Shown here: piece after piece, positions 1 through 12,200 of the stretch
Layout: every line of letters starts with the position of its first letter
How positions within the stretch are numbered: the stretch's first letter is position 1
NCBI GenBank assembly: GCA_032622095.1
Contig: CP136065.1
Coordinates: 26,423,141-26,487,140 of the forward strand
From: Siphonodentalium dalli
Taxonomy: Eukaryota > Mollusca > Scaphopoda > Gadilida > Siphonodentaliidae
Direction: 5' to 3'
DNA: 64,000 nucleotides
Position numbers and translations under genes: made by a program
Notes under the pieces: model-generated
Seen by the model: only the letters and a program-made list of their open reading frames with translations
Database searches by the model: none
Told to the model about the DNA's origin: nothing

Positions 1-1480
1 TTATGTCATGGTATCTTCCGTTACAGTGATTACTGAGGGAGGGCTCGACAATTAGTGGTTCTCAGAGCCTCGCCGACACTTACCGTAATGCTATGGTGCC
101 CTGCCGACAATTATTCTCGATGTGTCGACAACACTGACCCCGATTATCTGTTGTGACGTTGGGAAACGTGCCTGTACTGATCGTGACAATGCGGGGTAGG
201 TGCTGAAACTCTCGGGTTCCAAATGGCATTAATCGTGACTCTCGAGACCCGCCAACACTAATCGTTAGTCACGATTCGTGATAGTGGAGACACCGATGTT
301 GACCGCGAACTTGGGGCTCCGCCGACACTTACTGCGACTGTCGGGGACCCACCAGCATATATAGGGTTATTTTTCTGAGCCCCGCTGACATTTGCCGTGA
401 CTTTGGGGGACCATGTGAGACCCTGCCAACACTTACTGTGGATCTTGGTCCCCGCCGTCTCCTACCGTGATTCGTGTGGCTTCCCCGACACAGGTTGTGC
501 GACTAAAGGGGCACCACCGCTGCCATGCAGTCTTTCTCTGGCCCATGTCAACAATGGCCCTGACTCTTGTGGAGGTGTCGTTATAGATGGTGACTCTAGT
601 GACCCCACATACACTTATCGTGATTCTTAGAGCCCGGCGGACAATATCACCATTCCAGGGACCCAACCGACACTGCTACTGATAATGGTCTAATGAGGCA
701 GGCGGCGCCGACACTTATCGTGATCCTACCGCCATTCCAGGGGCACTGCTAATCTTAATGTTATGCTGGGGCAGGCGCCGACACTTACTCCGGGGCCCGT
801 CGACACTGACCTTGCGCCAGGGGCCACATTGGAACCGTTACTGTTACTCTGGGGGCACCGATTCTCGAGGCGCCGCCGACACTAATGTACCGTCATCCTA
901 GAGGCCCCACCGACCACCGACAATGTGCCGTACTATTACTCTGGGCGAGACGCTGACACTTACCGTGATTATATGGGCCCGCCGACATTTACCGTGATTC
1001 CCGAGACCAGACGACATTTACCGCCATCTCGGGGCCCCACCGACTCTGTCTTTGATTCTGGGGAAAGACCCGACATTGACATGTCTCTCGGGTTCTAGAC
1101 GACACTAATCTTGACTATCTTGAACACCGCCGAATTTGATTGTGACTGGGGTGATACACCGACTCTGACAGTGATCCTGGGAGTTCACTTGATACTTACC
1201 GCGATTATCGGGGGACCCACCGATATCTACGGGGATTTTCTGAGCCCCGCCGACATTGACCGTGACTCTGGTGGCCCCGCACACACATATACGGTGATTG
1301 TTTTGCTCACCCACCCCGCCGACACATGTTGTGTAACTGTGGGGGCACCGATACTGCATTCTTTCTCTGGGCGCTGTCAACAACGACCGTGATCATCGGG
1401 ACCCCGCCGACACTAGGACTCTGTGGTAGGTGTCGATATTTACCGTGAAATGGAAGTGCCGACACAGATTGTGACTCTTA
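1..1480 (+). repeat. Left edge of the giant satellite: degenerate ~30-bp array
   Basis: Loose tandem copies of a 28-31 bp unit with core CCGACACTTACCGTGATT followed by a C/G-rich GGGGCCCC-like joint. Copies are heavily diverged and indel-rich, in contrast to the homogeneous 61-bp core further right. Composition is clearly richer in GC than the unique DNA right of 24 kb. Seen directly by lining up successive CGACA...GGGGCCC blocks. The duplicate of this stretch at 3542-4990 has lost exactly one 28-bp unit (971-998), which supports 28-30 bp as the real unit here. No coding content is credible. Confidence 0.85.
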
Positions 1481-2757
1481 CAGGTGAACCTAATCCTCAT
1501 TTTGAGGCCCCACCGACACTGTTGCTCTTACTCTGGGGATGACGGCGACATTTTGGCGATCTTTGGGCCCCACCGGCTCTATTGTTGTTACTCTGGGGAA
1601 GCGGCGACACTTATCGTGATTATCGGGGGCCCACTGGCATTGTTCCTATTTCTCTGGGGAGGAGGCGACACTTATATTGTTTCTCTGGGCCCCATCTAGG
1701 CTGTTACTGTTACTCTGGGGAGGAGGCGACACTTATACTGTTTCTCTGGGCCCCATCTAGGCTGTTACTGTTACTCTGGAGAGGCGTCGACACCGATCGT
1801 GATATTCTGGGTCCACCAACATTCTTAATGTTACTGTTACTCTGGGGAGGCGGCGACACTAAACGTGATTCTCGGTGCCCCACTGACACTGTTACTGTGT
1901 CCTACTGTGATGGCGGCGACACTAATCGTGATTCTCGGTGACCCACGGACACTGCTACTGTTACTGCGGAGATAGCGGCGACACTTGTCGTGATTATCTA
2001 GGCGCCAATGGCACTGCTACTATTACTATGGGGAGGAGGTGACACTTATCGTGATTCTCTGGGGCCTCCGACACTGCTATTGTTACTCTGGGGATAGCTG
2101 AGACACTAGTCGTGGTTATCGGGCCCCGCCGACTGTTTCTGTTACTGTTACTATGGGGATGGCGGCGACACTTATCGTGATCGAGTGGACCGACCAACAC
2201 CGTTAATGTTTCTCTTGGGATCGCGGCGACACTTGCCGTGGCTATTTGGCCCCGCCGGCACTGTTTCTGTTACTGTTACTATGAGGATGGCGGCGACACT
2301 TATTGTGATGGACTGATACCATCCGGCACTGTTAATGTTACTCTTCGGATGGCGGCGACACTTGTATTGTTTATCGGGCCCCGCCGACACTGTTTGTGTT
2401 ACTGTTACGTTGGGGATGCACTTATCGTGATTGACTGGACCGACCGACACTGTTAATGTTTCTCTTGGTATGGCGGCGGCATGGCGGGTTTTGGTTATTT
2501 GGCCCCACCGACACTGTTTCTGTTACTCTTATTTTGTGGATGACGGCGACACTTATTGTGATGGTCTGATACCGACGGCACTGTTACTGTTATTCTGGGG
2601 ATGGCGTCGAGACTTGTCGTGGTTATCTGGGTCCCACTGAAAGTATATCTGTTGCTGTTACTATGTTGATGGCAGCGACACTTATCGTGATTGACTGGAC
2701 TCACCGACACTGTTACTGTTATCATGGAGATGGCGGCGACACTTATCGTGATTAAAC
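1480..2757 (+). repeat. 61-bp satellite array, block 1
   Basis: Tandem units of about 61 bp, consensus GGCGGCGACACTTATCGTGA then TTATCTGGGCCCCACCGACA then CTGTTACTGTTACTCTGGGG. All copies point the same way. The two halves of the unit are related to each other (CGACACTTATCGTGATTATCTGGG against CGACACTGTTACTGTTACTCTGGG when aligned), so the unit looks like a fixed dimer of the ~30-mer seen at the left edge. The array stops abruptly at 2757, where AT-rich single-copy sequence begins. Confidence 0.9.
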
Positions 2758-3541
2758 AGCAATTCAAATCGATCCTCGAAAATGAAAAAAAAAAATTTGT
2801 TTATAGAATGCCCCACTTGATCCCAGCAGTAACAGCTATGCATATTAATATTCAACAACATTGGTAGCATCCTATATATTAATTTATATAGTGGGTTTTA
2901 TATTAAAGACATACTATGGACTTGTTCGGGTGTTTGAAACCGATAAGTTAGTATTCATGCGCTATTTCAACTGGAGGAATGTCCCATTCTACTAACATCG
3001 CCGAATATCTCAACCAAATCGACCGTACCACTCCACAGAAAACATTGTCTGAACAACGTTCAACTGTAAGTATTTACTTCTGGTTTCGGGATGCAACTAT
3101 CTGCGATAAAATGACAAAAACGATTTCGCCACCGAGAGTCACTGCATTTAAATAATATACATGTCTAAGAATGACGGTGTCTGTTGTCAATTTGGATATA
3201 ATATTTGTGTCAATTAACTACTTTCCGCAAGATTATTCTCCATTGCTATTTGGTCACCCTAACAGAGTGTTTCCCATCAATTTAAGCGGCATATATACCT
3301 AATTCTATATTCAAAGAAATATTGTCATATTACTTGTGGCACTTATTAGTGTTAGTGTAAACATATTGTTATTTCCAAATCCAACATAACATAATATACA
3401 TATGATACAAATATGCAAATATCAGATATAAGAGATAATGTATGGAAATGAGGATCAGACAACAAGCCCGATGGCTTATATGGAGTCTTCTCCTCAACTT
3501 ATTAGTGTTGTGTGTTGCATACTGTTTTATGCTAATAAATG
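2758..3541. other. AT-rich spacer between duplicated satellite blocks
   Basis: About 780 bp without satellite units, present once in the window. It separates block 1-2757 from its near-identical duplicate starting at 3542. It may belong to a ~3.5-kb repeating unit (satellite plus spacer), since copy 2 restarts with the window's first bases. It contains one coding-like exon candidate (2979-3065) and is otherwise featureless AT-rich DNA. Confidence 0.8.
2979..3065 (+). CDS. Candidate exon ending at a GTAAGT splice donor
   Basis: A 29-codon open stretch starts ATGTCCCATTCTACTAACAT and is followed immediately by GTAAGT at 3066, a good match to the eukaryotic 5' splice consensus, in phase 0. The peptide begins MSHSTNIAEYLNQIDRTTPQ and is rich in polar residues, unlike the low-complexity shadows in the satellite. 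The frame is open upstream to a TAG near 2950, so it could be a first exon or an internal one with a weak acceptor. No family recognised. Chance occurrence is quite possible at this length. Confidence 0.25.
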
Positions 3542-6270
3542 TTATGTCATGGTATCTTCCGTTACAATGATTACTGAGGGAGGGCTCGACAATTAGTGGT
3601 TCTCAGAGCCTCGCCGACACTTACCGTAATTCTATGGTGCCCTGCCGACAATTATTCTCGATGTGTCGACAACACTGACCCCGATTATCTGTTGTGACGT
3701 TGGGAAACGTGCCTGTACTGATCGTGACAATGCGGGGTAGGTGCTGACACTCTCGGGTTCCAGATGGCATTAATCGTGACTCTCGAGACCCGCCAACACT
3801 AATCGTTAGTCACGATTCGTGATAGTGGAGACACCGATGTTGACCGCGAACTTGGGGCTCCGCCGACACTTACTGCGATTGTCGGGGACACACCAGCATA
3901 TATAGGGTTATTTTTCTGAGCCCCGCTGACATTTGCCGTGACTTTGGGGGACCATGTGAGACCCTGCCAACACTTACTGTGGATCTTGGTCCCCGCCGTC
4001 TCCTACCGTGATTCGTGTGGCTTCCCCGACACAGGTTTTGCGACTAAAGGGGCACCACCGCTGCCATGCAGTCTTTCTCTGGCCCATGTCAACAATGGCC
4101 CTGACTCTTGTGGAGGTGTCGTTATAGATTGTGACTCGTGTGACCCCACAGACACTTATCGTGATTCTTAGAGCCCGGCGGAAACTATCACCATTTCAGG
4201 GACCCAACCGACACTGCTACTGATAATGTTCTAATGAGGCAGGCGGCGCCGACGCTTATCGTGATCCTACCGCCATTCCAGGGGCACTGCTAATCTTAAT
4301 GTTATGCTGGGGCAGGCGCCGACACTTACTCCGGGGCCCGTCGACACTGACCTTGCGCCAGGGGCCACATTGGCACCGTTACTGTTACTCTGGGGGCACC
4401 GATTCTCGAGGCGCCGCCCACACTAATGTACCGTCATCCTAGAGGCCCCACCGACCACCGACAATGTGCCGTACTGTTACTCTGGGCGAGACGCTGACAC
4501 TTACCGTGATTCCCGAGACCAGACGACACTTACCGCCATCTCGGGGCCCCACCGACTCTGTCTTTGATTCTGGGGAAAGACCCGACATTGACATGTCTCT
4601 CGGGTTCTAGACGACACTAATCTTGACTATCTTGAACACCGCCGAATTTGATTGTGACTGGGGTGATACACCGACTCTGACCGTGATCCTGGGAGTTCAC
4701 TTGATACTTACCGCAATTATCGGGGGACCCACCCAATATCTACGGGGATTTTCTGAGCCCCGCCGACATTGACCGTGACTCTGGTGGCCCCGCACACACA
4801 TATACGGTGATTGTTTTGCTCACCCACCCCGCCGACGCATGTTGTGTAACTGTGGGGGCACCGATACTGCCTTCTTTCTCTGGGCGCTGTCAACAACGAT
4901 CGTGATCATCGGGACCCCGCCGACACTAGGACTCTGTGGTAGGTGTCGATATTTACCGTGAAATGGAAGTGCCGACACAGATTGTGACTCTTACAGGTGA
5001 ACCTAATCCTCATTTTGAGGCCCCACCGACACTGTTGCTCTTACTCTGGGGATGACGGCGACATTTTGGCGATCTTTGGGCCCCACCGGCTCTATTGTTG
5101 TTACTCTGGGGAAGCGGCTACACTTATCGTGATTATCGGGGGCCCACTGGCATTGTTCCTATTTCTCTGGGGAGGAGGCGACACTTATATTGTTTCTCTG
5201 GGCCCCATCTAGGCTGTTACTGTTACTCTGGGGAGGAGGCGACACTTATACTGTTTCTCTGGGCCCCATCTAGGCTGTTACTGTTACTCTGGAGAGGCGT
5301 CGACACCGATCGTGATATTCTGGGTCCACCAACATTCTTAATGTTACTGTTGCTCTGGGGAGGCGGCGACACTAAACGTGATTCTCGGTGCCCCACTGAC
5401 ACTGTTACTGTGTCCTACTGTGATGGCGGCGACACTAGTCGTGATTCTCGGTGACCCACGGACACTGCTACTGTTACTGCGGAGATAGCAGCGACACTTG
5501 TCGTGATTATCTAGGCGCCAATGGCACTGCTACTATTACTATGGGGAGGAGGCGACACTTATCGTGATTCTCTGGGCCCTCCGACACTGCTATTGTTACT
5601 CTGGGGATAGCTGAGACACTAGTCGTGGTTATCGGGCCCCGCCGACTGTTTCTGTTACTGTTACTATGGGGATGGCGGCGACACTTATCGTGATCGAATG
5701 GACCGACCAACACTGTTAATGTTTCTCTTGGGATCGCGGCGACCCTTGCCGTGGTTATTTGGCCCCGCCGGCACTGTTTCTGTTACTGTTACTATGAGGA
5801 TGGCGGCGACACTTATTGTGATGGACTGATACCATCCGGCACTGTTAATGTTACTCTTCGGATGGCGGCGACACTTGTATTGTTTATCGGGCCCCGCCGA
5901 CACTGTTTGTGTTACTGTTACGTTGGGGATGCACTTATCGTGATTGACTGGACCGACCGACACTGTTAATGTTTCTCTTGGTATGGCGGCGGCATGGCGG
6001 GTTTTGGTTATTTGGCCCCACCGACACTGTTTCTGTTACTCTTATTTTGTGGATGACGGCGACACTTATTGTGATGGTCTGATACCGACGGCACTGTTAC
6101 TGTTATTCTGGGGATGGCGTCGAGACTTGTCGTGGTTATCTGGGTCCCACTGAAAGTATATCTGTTGCTGTTACTATGTTGATGGCAGCGACACTTATCG
6201 TGATTGACTGGACTCACCGACACTGTTACTGTTATCATGGAGATGGCGGCGACACTTATCGTGATTAAAC
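3542..6270 (+). repeat. Segmental duplicate of 1-2757
   Basis: Starts with the same bases as position 1 (TTATGTCATGGTATCTTCCG) and follows copy 1 with scattered substitutions to ATTAAAC at 6264-6270 (copy 1: 2751-2757). The offset is 3541 bp at the start and 3513 bp later, because copy 2 lacks one 28-bp unit corresponding to 971-998. Beyond 6270 the satellite continues, whereas copy 1 is cut off. This indicates a recent large duplication or unequal exchange inside the array. Confidence 0.9.
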
Positions 6271-9200
6271 TGGGTCTACCGAAACTGATACTGTTACTAT
6301 GGGGATGACAGCGACACTTATCGTGATTGACTGGACCCACCGATACCGTTACTTTTCCTCTGTGGATGGCGGTGACACTAATCGTGATTCTCTGGACCCC
6401 ACCGACACTGCTGCTGTCACTATGGGGATGGCGGCGACACTTATATGGTGAATATTTGGACCCCACTGACACTATAATAGAGGCGGCGACACTTATCATG
6501 AGCTCTATGCCCCGTCGATACTGCTATTGTTACTTTTGTGATGGCGTCGATACTTATCGTGATTATCGGGGCGCCACCGACACTGTTATTGTTAATATTG
6601 GGATGGTAGTGACACTTATCATGATTGTCTGGGCCCCACCGACACTGTGACTGTTACTGTAACTCTGGCGAGGCGGTATTTATAGTTATTCTCTGGAACC
6701 CTCTGACACTGCTGTTGTTACTCTAGCGATGGCGGCGACAATTGTCATGGTTATCTGGGCCCCGCCGACATTGTTTCTGTTACTGTTACTTTGGGGATGG
6801 CGGCTACATTTATCGTGACTGTCTGATACCCTCCGGCACTGTAGCTGTTATTCTGGGATGGCGGCGAAACTTGTCGTTATCTTGGTCCCACAGACAGTAT
6901 TTCTGATTTATGTTACCCTGCTGATGACGGCGACACTTATCGTGATTTACTGGACCTAACGACACTGTTGCTGTTACTATGATGATGGCGGCGACCCTTG
7001 TGATTCTTTGGATCCCTCCGACACTGATATTGTAACTGTTACTGTTCCTCTGTCTAGGCGGTGTTTATCGTGATTCTCTGAAAACCTCCGACACTACTAT
7101 TGTTACTATAGGGATGGTGGCGACAATTGTCGTGGTTATCTGGGCCCCACCGAAAGTTACTGTTACTGTTACTCTCTTGATGGCGGCGACACTTATCGTG
7201 ATTGACCGGACCCACCGACACTGTTACTGTTACCATGTGGATGGCGGCGACACTTGCCGTGATTCTCTGAAACCCCCCGAAACTGCTATTGTTATCGTGA
7301 TGTTATAATACCCTGCGGCGCTGTTACAGTAATTCTGGAATGGCAGCGAAACTTGTCGTGGAATATCTTGGCCCCGCCGACACTGTTTTTGTTACTGTTA
7401 ATTTGGGATGGCGGCGACACTTATCGTGATGGACTGATATCCTGCGGCACTGTTACTGTAATTTTTAGATGGCGGCGAAACTTGTCGTGATTATCTTGGC
7501 CCCATCGACAGTATTTCTGATTACTGTTGCCCTGTTGATGGCGGCGACACTTATCGTGATTGACTGGACCTACCGACACTGATACTGTTACTATCGGGAT
7601 GGCGGCGACACTTATCGTGATTGACTAGACCCACCGACAGTGTTACTGTTACCATGTGGAGGCGGCCACACTTATCGTGATTGACTAGACCCACCGATAC
7701 TGTTACCATAGGGAGGCGGCCTCACTTATCGTGATTGACTAGACCCACCGACACTGTTGCTGTTACTATGGGAATGGCGGCGACACATACCGTTATTGAC
7801 TGGACCTACTGACACTGTTACTGTTACCATGGAGATGGCGTCGACACCCCACCGACACTGTTTCTGCTACTGTTAATTTGGGTATGGCGGCGACACTTAT
7901 CGTTATGGTCTGTTACCCACCGACGCTGTTACTGTTACTATGGGGATGGCGGCGACACTTCTCGTGATTGACTGGACCTACTGACACTCTTGCTGTTACC
8001 GTGGGGATGGCGGCGACACTTATCGTGATAGACTGGACCTAATGACACTGTTGCTGTTACTGTGGGGATGGCGGCGACACTTGCCGTGATTCTTTGAAAT
8101 CCTCCGACTCTGCTATTGTTACTCTTGGGACAGCGGCACCCCTGTCGTTGTTATCTTGGCCCCGCCGACACTGTTTCTGTTGCTGTTAATTTGGGGAGGC
8201 GGCGACACTTATCTTGATGGTCTGATATCCTGCAGCACTGTTACTGTAATTTTGGGATGGCGCGAAAATTTTCGTGGTTATCTTGGCCCCACCGACAGTA
8301 TTTCTGATTACTGTTACCCTGTTGATGGCGGCGACACTTATCGTGATTGAATGGACCTACCGACACTGTTATTGTTACTATGGGGATGGCGGCGACACTT
8401 ATCGTGATCGACTGGACCTACTGACACTGTTACTGTTACCATGGGGATGGCGGCGACACTTATCGCGATTAACTAGATCCACCGACTGTTACTGTTACCA
8501 TGTGGAGGCGGACACACTTATCGTGATTGACTGGTCCCACCGACACTGTTACTGTTACCATGGGGATGGCGGCGACACTTATCGTGATTGAATAGACCCA
8601 CCGACACTGTTGTTGTTACTATGGGGATGGCGACGACACTTATCGTGATCGACTGGACCTACTGAGACTGTTACTGTTACCATGGGGATGGCGGCGACAC
8701 TTATCGTGATTGACTGGACCTACTGACACTGTTGATGTTACTATGGGGATGGCGGCGACATTTGCCGCGATTCTCTGGAACCCTCCGACACTGCTATTGT
8801 TACTCTTGGGGTGGCGGCGACACTTGTCGTGGTTATCTTGTCCCCGCCGACGCTGTTTCTGTTATTGTTAATTTGGGGATGGCGGCGACACTTATCGTGA
8901 TGGTCTGATATCCTGCGGCACTGTTACTGTAATGTTGGGATGGCGGCGAAACGTGTCGTGGTTATCTTGGCCCCACGACAGTATTTCTGATTACTGTTAC
9001 CCTGTTGATGGCGGCGACACTTATCGTGATTGACTGTACCTACCTACACTGCTGCTGTTACTATGAGGATGGCGGCGACACTTGTCGTGATTATCTGGAT
9101 CTCTACGGCACTGCTATTGTCACTGTTACTGTTACTCTTGCGAGGCGGTATTTATCGTGATTATCTGGAAACCTCCGACACCGCTATTGTTACTCTAGGG

Positions 9201-12200
9201 ATGGCGGCGAAACTTATCGTGGTTATCTTGGCCCCACCGACAGTATTTCTAATTAATGTTACCCACCGACGCTCTTACTGTTACTATGGGGATGGCGGCG
9301 ACACTTCTCGTGATTGACTGGACCTACTGACACTCTTGCTGTTACCTTGGGGATGGCGGCGAAACTTATCGTGATTGACTGGATCTACGGATATTGTTGC
9401 TGTTACTATGCGGATGGCGGCGACACTTGTCGTGATTATCTTGATCCCTCCGACACTGCTATTGTTACTGTTACTGTTATTCTGGCGAGGTGGTATTTAT
9501 CGTGATTCTCTGGAAATCCACGACACTGCTATTGTTACTCTTGTGACGGCGGTGAAACTTGTCGTGGTTATCGGGGCCCAGCGGACACTGTTTTTGTTAC
9601 TGTTACATTGGGGATGGCGCGAAATTTATCGTGATACCCTGTAGCACTATTACAGTAATTCTGGGATGGCGGCGAAACTTGTCGTGGTTATCTTGGCCCC
9701 ACCGACATTATTTCTGATTACTGTTACCATGTTGATGGCGGCGACACTTATCGTGATTGTCTTGACCTACTGACACTGTTACTGTTACTATGGGGATGGC
9801 GGCGACAGTTGTCGTGACTATCTGTGCCCCACGGACACTCTTACTGTTACTATGGGATGGCGGCGATACTTGTCGTGATTCTCTGGAACCCCCCGACACT
9901 GTTACTGTTACTCTGGGTTACTGTTACTCTGGGATGGCGGCGAAACTTGTCGTGGAACTGGGCCACACCGACGGTATTTCCGTTACTGTTACTATGGGGA
10001 TGGCGGCGACACTTATCGTGATTGACCGGATCCACCGACACTGTTACTGTTACCATGTGGATGGCGGCGACAAGTGCCGTGATTCTCTGAAACCCTCCGA
10101 AACTGCTAGTGTTATCGTGATGTTCTGATACCCTGCGGCGCTGTTACTGTAATTCTGGAATGGCAGCGAACTTGTCGTGGTTATCTTGGCCCCACCGACG
10201 GTATTTCCGTTACTGTTACTATAGGGATGGCGGCGACACTTATCGTGATTGACTGGACCGACCGACACTGTTGATGTTACTATCGGGATGGCGGTGACAC
10301 TTGCCGTGATTGACTGGGCCCACCGACACAGTTACTGTTACTATGTGGATGCCGGCGACACTTATCGTGACTATCTGTGCCCCACGGGCACTGTTACTGT
10401 TACTCTGGGATGGCGGCGAAACTTGTCGTGGTTATCTGGGCCCCACCGACTGTATTTCCGTTACTGTTACTATGGGGATGGCGGCGACACTTATCGTGAT
10501 TGACTGGGCCTCACCGACACTGTTGCTGTTACTATTGGGATGGCGGCGACACTTGTCGTTGTTATCTTGTCCCCGCCGACGCTGTTTCTGTTATTGTTAA
10601 TTTGGGGATGGCGGCGACACTTATCGTGATGGTCTGATATCCTGCGGCACCGTTACTGTAATGTTGGGATGGCGGCGAAACGTGTCGTGGTTATCTTGGC
10701 CCCACGACAGATTTTCTGATTACTGTTACCCTGTTGATGGCGGCGACACTTATCGTGATTTAGTGTACCTACCGACACTGTTGCTGTTACTATGGGGATG
10801 GCGGCGACACTTGTCGTGATTATCTGGATCCCTGCGGCACTTCTATTGTCACTGTTACTGTTACTCTTGCGAGGCGGTATTTATCGTGATTATCTGGAAA
10901 CCTCCGACACCGCTATTGTTACTCTAGGGATGGCGGCGAAACTTATCGTGGTTATCTTGGCCCCACCGATAGTATTTCTGATTACTGTTACCCTATTGAT
11001 GGCGGCGACACTTATCGTGATTGACTGGACCTACCGATACTGCTGCTGTTACTATGCGGATGGCGGCGACACTTGTCGTGATTATCTGGATCCCTCCGAC
11101 ACTGCTATTGTTACTGTTATTCTGGCGAGGCGGTATTTATCGTGATTCTCTGGAAATCCACGACACTGCTATTGTTACTCTTGGGACGGCGGCGAAACTT
11201 GTCGTGGTTATCGGGGCCCCGCGGACACTGTTTTTGTTACTGTTACATTGGGGATGGCGCGAAACTTATCGTGATACCCTGTAGCACTATTACAATAATT
11301 CTGGGATGGCGGCGAAACTTGTCGTGGTTATCTTGGCCCCACCGACATTATTTCTGATTACTGTTACCATGTTGATGGCGGCGACACTTATCGTGATTGA
11401 CTTGACCTACTGACACTGTTACTGTTACTATGGGGATGGCGGCGATAGTTGTCGTGACTATATGTGCCCCACGGGCACTCTTACTGTTACTATGGGGATG
11501 GCGGCGCCCCTGTTCGTGATTCTCTGGACCCCTCCGACTCTGTTACTGTTACTCTGGGTTACTGTTACTCTGGGATGGCGGCGAAACTTGTCGTGGTTAT
11601 CTGGGCCCCACCGACGGTATTTCCGTTACTGTTACTATGGGGATGGCGGCGACACTTATTGTGATTGTCTGGACCGACCGACACTGTTGCTGTTACTATG
11701 GGGATGGCGGGGACACTTATCGTGATTGACTGGGCCCACCGACACTGTTACTGTTACTATGTGGATGCCGGCGACACTTATCGTGTCTATATGTGCCCCC
11801 CACGGGCACTGTTACTATTGGGATGGCGGCGACACTTGTCGTGATTCTCTGGAACATTCCGCTACTGTTGCTGTTACTCTGGGATGCCGGCGAAACTTGT
11901 CGTGGTTATCTGGGTCCCACCGACTGTATTTCCGTTACTGTTACTATGGGGATGGCGGCGACACTTATCGTGATTGACTGGGCCCCACCGACACTGTTGC
12001 TGTTACTCTTGGGATGGTGGCGACACTTGTCGTGGTTATCTTGTCCCCGCCGACGCTGTTTCTGTTATTGTTTATTTGGGGATGGCGGCGAGTCTTGTCG
12101 TGATGGTCTGATATCCTGCGACACTGTTACTGTAATGTTGGGATGGCGACGAAACGTGTCGTGGTTATCTTGGCCCCACCGACAGTATTTATGATTACTG

